Source: Saccoglossus kowalevskii (lineage: Eukaryota; Hemichordata; Enteropneusta; Harrimaniidae). Taken from it: DNA of 15,267 bases. The translations under genes and the position numbers were made by a program. Of this stretch, positions 1 through 6,300 are shown piece after piece. Where the stretch lies: the NCBI RefSeq assembly GCF_000003605.2, contig NW_003107098.1, positions 184,041 to 199,307 on the forward strand, read 5' to 3'. The number at the start of each line of letters is the position of its first letter. Positions within the stretch are counted from its first letter, which is position 1. Under the pieces are notes generated by a model. That model ran no database searches. It was not told where the DNA came from and saw only the letters and a program-made list of their open reading frames with translations.

Positions 1-276
1 AAAACAGAGTTAAAGTGAAATGAAAAATTATTATAACCTCCTCACTAGCCTAAAAGTATGAATAAATATTCAAAAGTTGTGAAAATTAAATCTTTCCGAA
101 ACGCGACGGAATTTCCGAAAGTTATCCGGACGCTGTTTTTAATCTCATCAAAAATCAGTGAAAATAAATTCCAAGCAAAACGCCCCAAAAGCCTTTTCAG
201 CGAAAATTGATTCCAGCGAAAATAAAGTATTCCACAGTATACATACATACTAATAGTGTCACTATGTTTACTACAG

Positions 277-350
277 GCTGCATCCATTCCTGACTATAGA
301 GGGCCTAATGGTGTATGGACATTGTTACAGAAAGGAAAACCTCTGGAAAA
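277..350 (+). CDS. SIRT7: SIRT7 exon A (NAD-binding loop)
   Basis: First SIRT7 exon visible in the window, 74 nt. It opens in phase 0 after the acceptor CTACAG (271-276) and encodes [15 protein letters not shown] followed by LLQKGKPLE. This is the second half of the sirtuin GAGxSxxxxIPDYR motif that binds the NAD+ ribose and phosphates; the GAGIS half must be on the preceding exon, which is not present in 1-276. The exon ends with two bases (AA) of a split Lys codon before the donor GTATGT at 351. A TACTAAT at 248-254 is a good branch-point candidate, 23 bases before the exon. Confidence 0.95.
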
Positions 351-3300
351 GTATGTACAATTCATCTTTAGTAATTGCTTGTGTCATTGAATTCACCTAC
401 CTGTAATACAAGTTGCATTAAAATGTGATTATTAGTTTATTATTATTAGCCAATTTCTCAAAAAATTAGATTTAAATTGAACATGTGGCAAAGGTGCTCT
501 GGAATAAATTAGACTGAAAACCACAGATGTAAAATTCAAATTTATTCTCAGTATTAAAGTATGATAACTTCAATAATGTGGATCATTGTTTTTACTTTGT
601 GTACTCCAAATATTAATTGCTCAAGCTTCTTGTTTGAAAGGCTAATCTAAAATTTTAATATGTCTCAAATACTCTCAGCACACAGAAGTTCTTTCTAAGG
701 TTTCTTTGATTTCTGTTGCATTTGCTACCCGCCAAACTACACCATCTGTAAAACATACACCCAATCTGTAATTTAAACGAAAGTGGGAAATAGTGGTGTG
801 TAAAAAATGGGAATTAATGAGTAGGTTTACATAATCAAGAATGAATATTGAGATACATAATTTATATAAATTGATATGCATACATTAGTGTAATAAAGTT
901 TTAGTCAGATCTGTATTGTAAATTGTTTTGAACTATCGTGATTTTGGTGGTGTAAGCTGTAATCTGAGACAGTTGTCTTGGACTATCGTGATTTTGGTGG
1001 TGTAAGCTGTAATCTGAGACAGTTGTCTTGGACTATCGTGATTTTGGTGGTGTAAGCTGTAATCTGAGACAGTTGTTTTGGACTATTTACATATATACAT
1101 AGTATGACATTTTTTATGGTATGTGTCATTTGTGTAGAATATCTTTCCTTTTTCTGTATGACTGTGGTTGTACCTATATGAATAAAAAAAATCTTGAGCA
1201 TTCAACAGGTTTGAACACATTTCATTGAAAATTTTACATTTACATATTCCCTGCAAGGTGGGCATATTCATACAATCCATTATGCCACACACTAGTCTGA
1301 ACACCAATAACCATCAAAAACATCTGAGTACAACTCAATAAAATACTGTTGTTTTCAGTTTTTAAAAACATTGCTCACTACTGTACTTGCACAAAAATAG
1401 ATCAGCCTTTTTTAAAACTATGGTTTAAAATAGACATGCTACATAAGTAGGAAAAGATAAGGTCAGTATGTAAATCTGCACCAATAGTATACAAATTGCT
1501 CATGCATTTTTTTTATTCTCAGGACTAATTCTTTGGTAGATGCTGAACCAACCCTCACACACATGGCTATTTCGACACTTCATAAAGTCAATCATGTAAG
1601 TTTAAATAAAACCTTTCACTGCAGTGATTAGTATAAATATATAAATATTGGTTGTACTTTCACCATGCTAGAAAACTTTATCCTGAATTGGAAGAAAATA
1701 TATCTGTTATATTACAAAGAATAATAATAATAATCAGAATTATTATTTGTGTTATGACATCAAATTTCAGGTGAAACATGTAGTGTCTCAAAACTGTGAT
1801 GGTTTACATTTACGGAGTGGTTTACCAAGGAGTGCACTGTCTGAAGTTCATGGCAACATGTATATTGAGGTATAGTATCCATTCTTTTAAATTTGCTGGG
1901 CATTACTGTACATGTATTTGTTCTATTACTGTACTTCCCCGAGTATAAGCCCCTCCCGGAGTATAAGCCCACCCTCTGTTTTTAGACATTTAACAAGTTG
2001 AGGGCATCCCCGAGTATAGGCCCAGGGGTTTTTTATCGGGTGTCGATGACATTTATTAAAATATGCAAGTAAAAAGTGTATTTCATTGCATAATAATCGT
2101 GATTGGTACGGTAGTTTGGTTTCTGCTTTTACGAGAAAGCTCCATTAAAGTGCATGGCTGGTGAACGTACGGAACATGGTTCGCACCTTTTCTATTCTGT
2201 TATTTACTCACGATGAATTCCAATGTTGCAATACTGAAATAATTAATCCATATTCCTTTTGAGTAGTGGTTTTAGAAACGCCAAAAATGGTCATTGAACA
2301 TCGTTTTACTTATCCGAATAATCATGTCCATTGAGACCTTTGTGAATGGGATGTGAACGAGCAAACTATTCTTCGACATGACTTGTTGGCGACCGTGAAA
2401 CGTTTAAATACTTCCTCCAACCTCAGTTTACTTTTCGAAAATTGAGCATCAACAGCTTTAGGAAAAAAAATCACCGTTTTTTGTCGAAATCAGATCACAT
2501 TTTAACATCGCGGTAATTCACTTCCACATTGCGTTGAAAAAATTACTTCGTCAATAATCAGAAAACTTCGTCTGTACGACACAGCATTTTGATTGGTTAA
2601 CGAAAGACATGACCTGTGAGGTCAAAGGAAGTTGTTCAGGTCAAATCATGATGACAAACACCATGGCGGAAATTGCTTTGTATCGAGAGTTTGCGAGCGA
2701 TCGAAAACATTCCACAACGAAGATAATGAAGATCTTGCCTTCGACAGTTTTCCCACAGACCCGACCCATTTTTGCACCGTAAATTCAGACGGTATGTAAA
2801 CCGTATTGTAATAAAATGTGTGTATTTTTTTAAACATAATTGTTTCTTCATTGTAAAAAGTGTCGTGGAAATCAAAAAGACGTAATATTTCTCCGAGACC
2901 GGCGCTGTAAACGAAAAATGTAATTTTGATGATTTTTCGAGGTTGGGAAGAGGGTTACAATTTTAAAACCGCCAGAAAATTATCTTTTCTGAGGTGGTCC
3001 TCGAGTATAAGCCCACCCCCTAATTTTCCCAATTTTACATGTTCAGGCCTCTGGGCTTATACTCGGTGAAGTACGGTAGTAGTGAACATGATTAAATATG
3101 TGTCTATGGTCAAAATAAGTTATATTTTGATGATCCTAATAATCACTTGCACACAAGGACACCGACTGATTCACATGCATGTTAACATTTATTTGGAAAT
3201 CAATGATGGGTTGTCGCTGTGGTTTCGGATCCAAGTTTTTTTGTTTTATTTATTTTTTTTCAAAATTACCAGATACAAGTACTAATGATATGAAATCGAC

Positions 3301-6300
3301 AATCAGATACTTGTACACATAACCTCACAAAATGATCGCGCCTGGGGCGATTAAGATCCGCCTGAGAAAATAATTCAATCTGACAGATCTTAGCAGATGT
3401 ATATCATCCTGGCATTGACATTGTTTTTACTGTGAGTTGTAGTCAAAGACTATGAATGAGACTGAGAATTACTACATGGACACATGACAAATTTGCATAG
3501 TTTCATGCCTCTTGATATTCTTGTTTGTGCAAGAATATAAATAATTCAAATTACAAACATTAAACAATAATTATTGGGTACCAAAAACTTTGGAAATTCA
3601 AGTTTCATAACTAATGCCAATAAAACTCAACTTTAGAAGAGTATATTTTATCTCATTTGCATATTAAATGTGGACAACTGGTGCTATTCATGGCAAATGA
3701 CTGTTCAATCTGCAGTTGATATGTAATGTGTGTGTTTTACCGGGTAATAATATTAGTTTTCATTTAGTGTAATTTTATACTATTTTATGTCTTGCATCAT
3801 TGTCACAATAATGGTGATAATCCTGAACTGATTGCACAGTATTTAAAATATCTATTAGACTGACTAACCTTGTTTTGAATCCAATTTGTATCAAGGTGTG
3901 CACAGAGTGTGATAGAGAGTATATTCGGTTATTTGATGTGACAGAGAAGAGTTCATTTCGTCGCCACACTACTGATAGATACTGCACAGAATGTAATTCG
4001 CCACTCAGGGATTCAATAGTACACTTTGGTGAGAAGGGTAATCTGGAACAACCTCTCAACTGGGAGGAAGCCGCTGAAGCTGCAAAGCAAGCTGATTTGA
4101 TACTTTGTCTTGGATCTAGTCTTAAGGTATGAAAGTGTGCTTAAATTAATTTTAATATTGTAATTTAAATGTAATATGTGTTCAACATCGAACATTTATT
4201 AAATAATGAACATATTAGAATACATGCATTAAGGGACGTACACAATTGTGTCCCAGCTATTACTATACTGTTGTGTGTTGTGAATAAGAAAATCCTTTCA
4301 TGGATGCGGCGTCTCTAAATCTGAAACAAATACTAGAATAATGACAAAAAGTCATGCAAATCACAAATTCAGCATATGCCATGAAGATCTATTCCGATTT
4401 GCTGAACATGGGTTATTTGCAGTTTTATTATTCAATTGCCCGTGATGAACTCGCATAGAACTACTGTAAACATTTATTCAAGGCAAAATTTATTAAACTG
4501 CAGACAATAAATAAATGAACCCTGATCTCTGGAAGTACCAGATTCTGCTGTAAATCGGCCCAGGCCCATTAAACATCAGTTCAGGTTTTAAAAAAAATAA
4601 AATGAGACCAAGAAACTGCCCAGGGCGATTTTTCGGCAGTTTTTTAAGGTGTTATTTTAGTCTTTTCTGATGCCTAAACTTGTTGTTGTAGTCATTGACG
4701 CCTATTCAAGAGTATTGGTGTTTATTGCAACTAGCGTGAATGGGTTAGCTTTATTTCGACAATGAGCTGTTATCGCTGTAAACAATGTTAAATTATTCTT
4801 CAAATGCTCAGTTTATCTTTTGAAAACAACTGTTATTTTTAATTAAAAACAAATCATGCTGCTTTCCCATCAAAATCCAAGCCAAAACATCGTACAACAA
4901 CATCGGCAAATCTCTTCCGTGCTGAGTTCAATAACATTAACATATTTAAATGAGCTATGGTATCATCCATCGTTTTCATTGGTTAATTATCGATTTGACC
5001 TGTCAGGTCAAAGAACACCATTTTAGGTTGAAACATGGCGGATATTCATTTCTACCGCATCGAGCTGTAAATGCGATCGGAATTGATGAAATAAGTTGAA
5101 ATTTATTTGAATTTCATAACAATTCAACAAATTTATTTTTTGTACGTTATTATAATCTTCACTAGGTAATAATCAACAATTGTGAAACGTGGCATTACCG
5201 GATTGCGCTACCACTTTTATTTGTTACTAAGGAATGCAGTTGTGTTCGTTGTTATTTGAAACTTCTTTTAAATATACTTTTGTTACTAATAAAATGAAAC
5301 AAAATAATTGTATTTGGGGCACGAGGTTCGTTAATGTGATTTTTTTGGAGAAAGATGCGCGGTCTACTTTTTAATCCAGCTAGAAAAAAATTTATACAAT
5401 TTTAGATTAGCTTCTGCAATAGTTTCTTTTCGTTTTGGGTGGTCCAACTGCCGGTGTTGAAAATTGGCATAGGTGGATTTTTCAATGAAAATATAAACCC
5501 CTAAAAATATTTGATGATAATTTTTTGAAAATTTGAACCTCAAATATAGGCCCACCAGCCGTGAAACTGCCCAGGGCGATTTTTCGGATGGGCAAATTTA
5601 CGGCAGAATCTAGTACATGTACCTTATTTCTAGAGTGCTTTGTACCATGGGCCACCACCCATGGCAACACAATGCTTGTTGTGACATTGCAACGATGCAT
5701 GCTGGGTGACAAGGAGGGGTATTACAATTGAGGTAACCAAAATAGCAGCACAGTGTGCATGATTTTTCTGCAGTATTTAAAAACACACCTCCTTACCTAC
5801 ATTAATGTACTTTCTGAGATAATTGTTTATATTATTTAGTATTACCGGATAGTTGGATCACATTTCATTTTAATTTTTCATAATCTTCACAAATGCGACA
5901 AAACATATGCAAGTTATTTCTGTTTTTATTCTCTATGTTTCTGCAATTATACAAAAAACAATAATAGAGATAATTAAAATTTATGCTCCATTGAAATATC
6001 AGCTTGCTACTGAATATTACCAACTAAATTAAGTTGCCAAACTATGTTGCTAGAGAATGTTTTTTTCTTTGAAGCACGACACGAGAGACAATATTGTTAC
6101 ATTTAAACAAATACAAACAAGCATTGCTGATGCCACTGTCAGAAACTAGAGTAAACAATTAACAAATATACATTCAACAGTTAACAATAATTCTATGTAA
6201 AGGCATTTATCTATGGACGGCCAATCACGAAATGTTGTAGCAATGAAATTTTGAAATGAAATTCAATAGTCTGCGATCACCCTGAAAATCATGAACACAA

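Larger units (their letters stand above)
1929..3076. mobile_element. Non-autonomous TA-target DNA transposon, element 1
   Basis: About 1148 bp with imperfect 24-base terminal inverted repeats: 1929-1952 matches the reverse complement of 3053-3076 at 22 of 24 positions. Both share GAGTATAAGCCC. TA lies outside each end (1927-1928 and 3077-3078), as expected of a TA duplication by the Tc1/mariner/pogo superfamily. The GAGTATAAGCCC motif recurs inside: near 1959, at 2012 (as GAGTATAGGCCC) and at 3003. No transposase is visible. The interior has more CpG than its surroundings and holds a promoter-like block and a short start-exon-like frame at 2592-2791. It is clearly related to the element at 4538-5613. 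Assignment to the pogo/Tigger branch is my inference from the TA target and the style of the ends. Confidence 0.85.
1870..3895 (+). other. SIRT7 intron C-D carrying a DNA element
   Basis: Intron of 2026 nt, phase 0. More than half is the TA-bordered inverted-repeat element at 1929-3076. The rest, 3079-3895, is AT-rich with no recognisable gene. The acceptor is ATCAAG at 3890-3895 with only a weak pyrimidine tract, so both splice sites of this intron are below average. Confidence 0.85.
4612..5587. repeat. Pair of 25-bp perfect direct repeats in element 2
   Basis: Positions 4612-4636 and 5563-5587 are identical over 25 bases, beginning GAAACTGCCCAGGGCGATTT. They are in direct orientation although the element ends are inverted, and they lie 74 and 26 bases from the respective ends. 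GC content is much higher than the surroundings. Confidence 0.95.
4538..5613. mobile_element. Non-autonomous TA-target DNA transposon, element 2
   Basis: About 1076 bp. The left end 4538-4562 pairs with the reverse complement of 5589-5613 at 21 of 25 positions, sharing AGATTCTGC and GTAAAT. TA borders lie at 4536-4537 and 5614-5615, within a GTAC on both sides, so a 4-base duplication is the alternative reading. No transposase is visible. Interior similarity to element 1: CTCAGTTTA followed by a purine-rich stretch near 4808 (cf. 2424), the promoter-like block at 4978-5041 (cf. 2592-2669), and CTCAAATATAGGCCCACC near 5539 (cf. CTCGAGTATAAGCCCACC at 3000). It therefore belongs to the same family but has different terminal sequences. 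A 25-base perfect direct repeat lies inside both ends. Confidence 0.8.

Noticed and set aside
1-276. Search for the upstream SIRT7 exon with GAGIS
   Set aside because: No frame in this stretch encodes the motif; it reads as intron with a branch-point-like TACTAAT and short AGCGAAAAT repeats.
3082-3285. 67-codon + strand frame after element 1
   Set aside because: Lies in an intron, T-rich and hydrophobic by composition, no conserved pattern.
3775-4195. Minus-strand frames of 94 and 60 codons
   Set aside because: The first lies opposite SIRT7 exon D and the second overlaps its 3' end; neither has protein-like character of its own.
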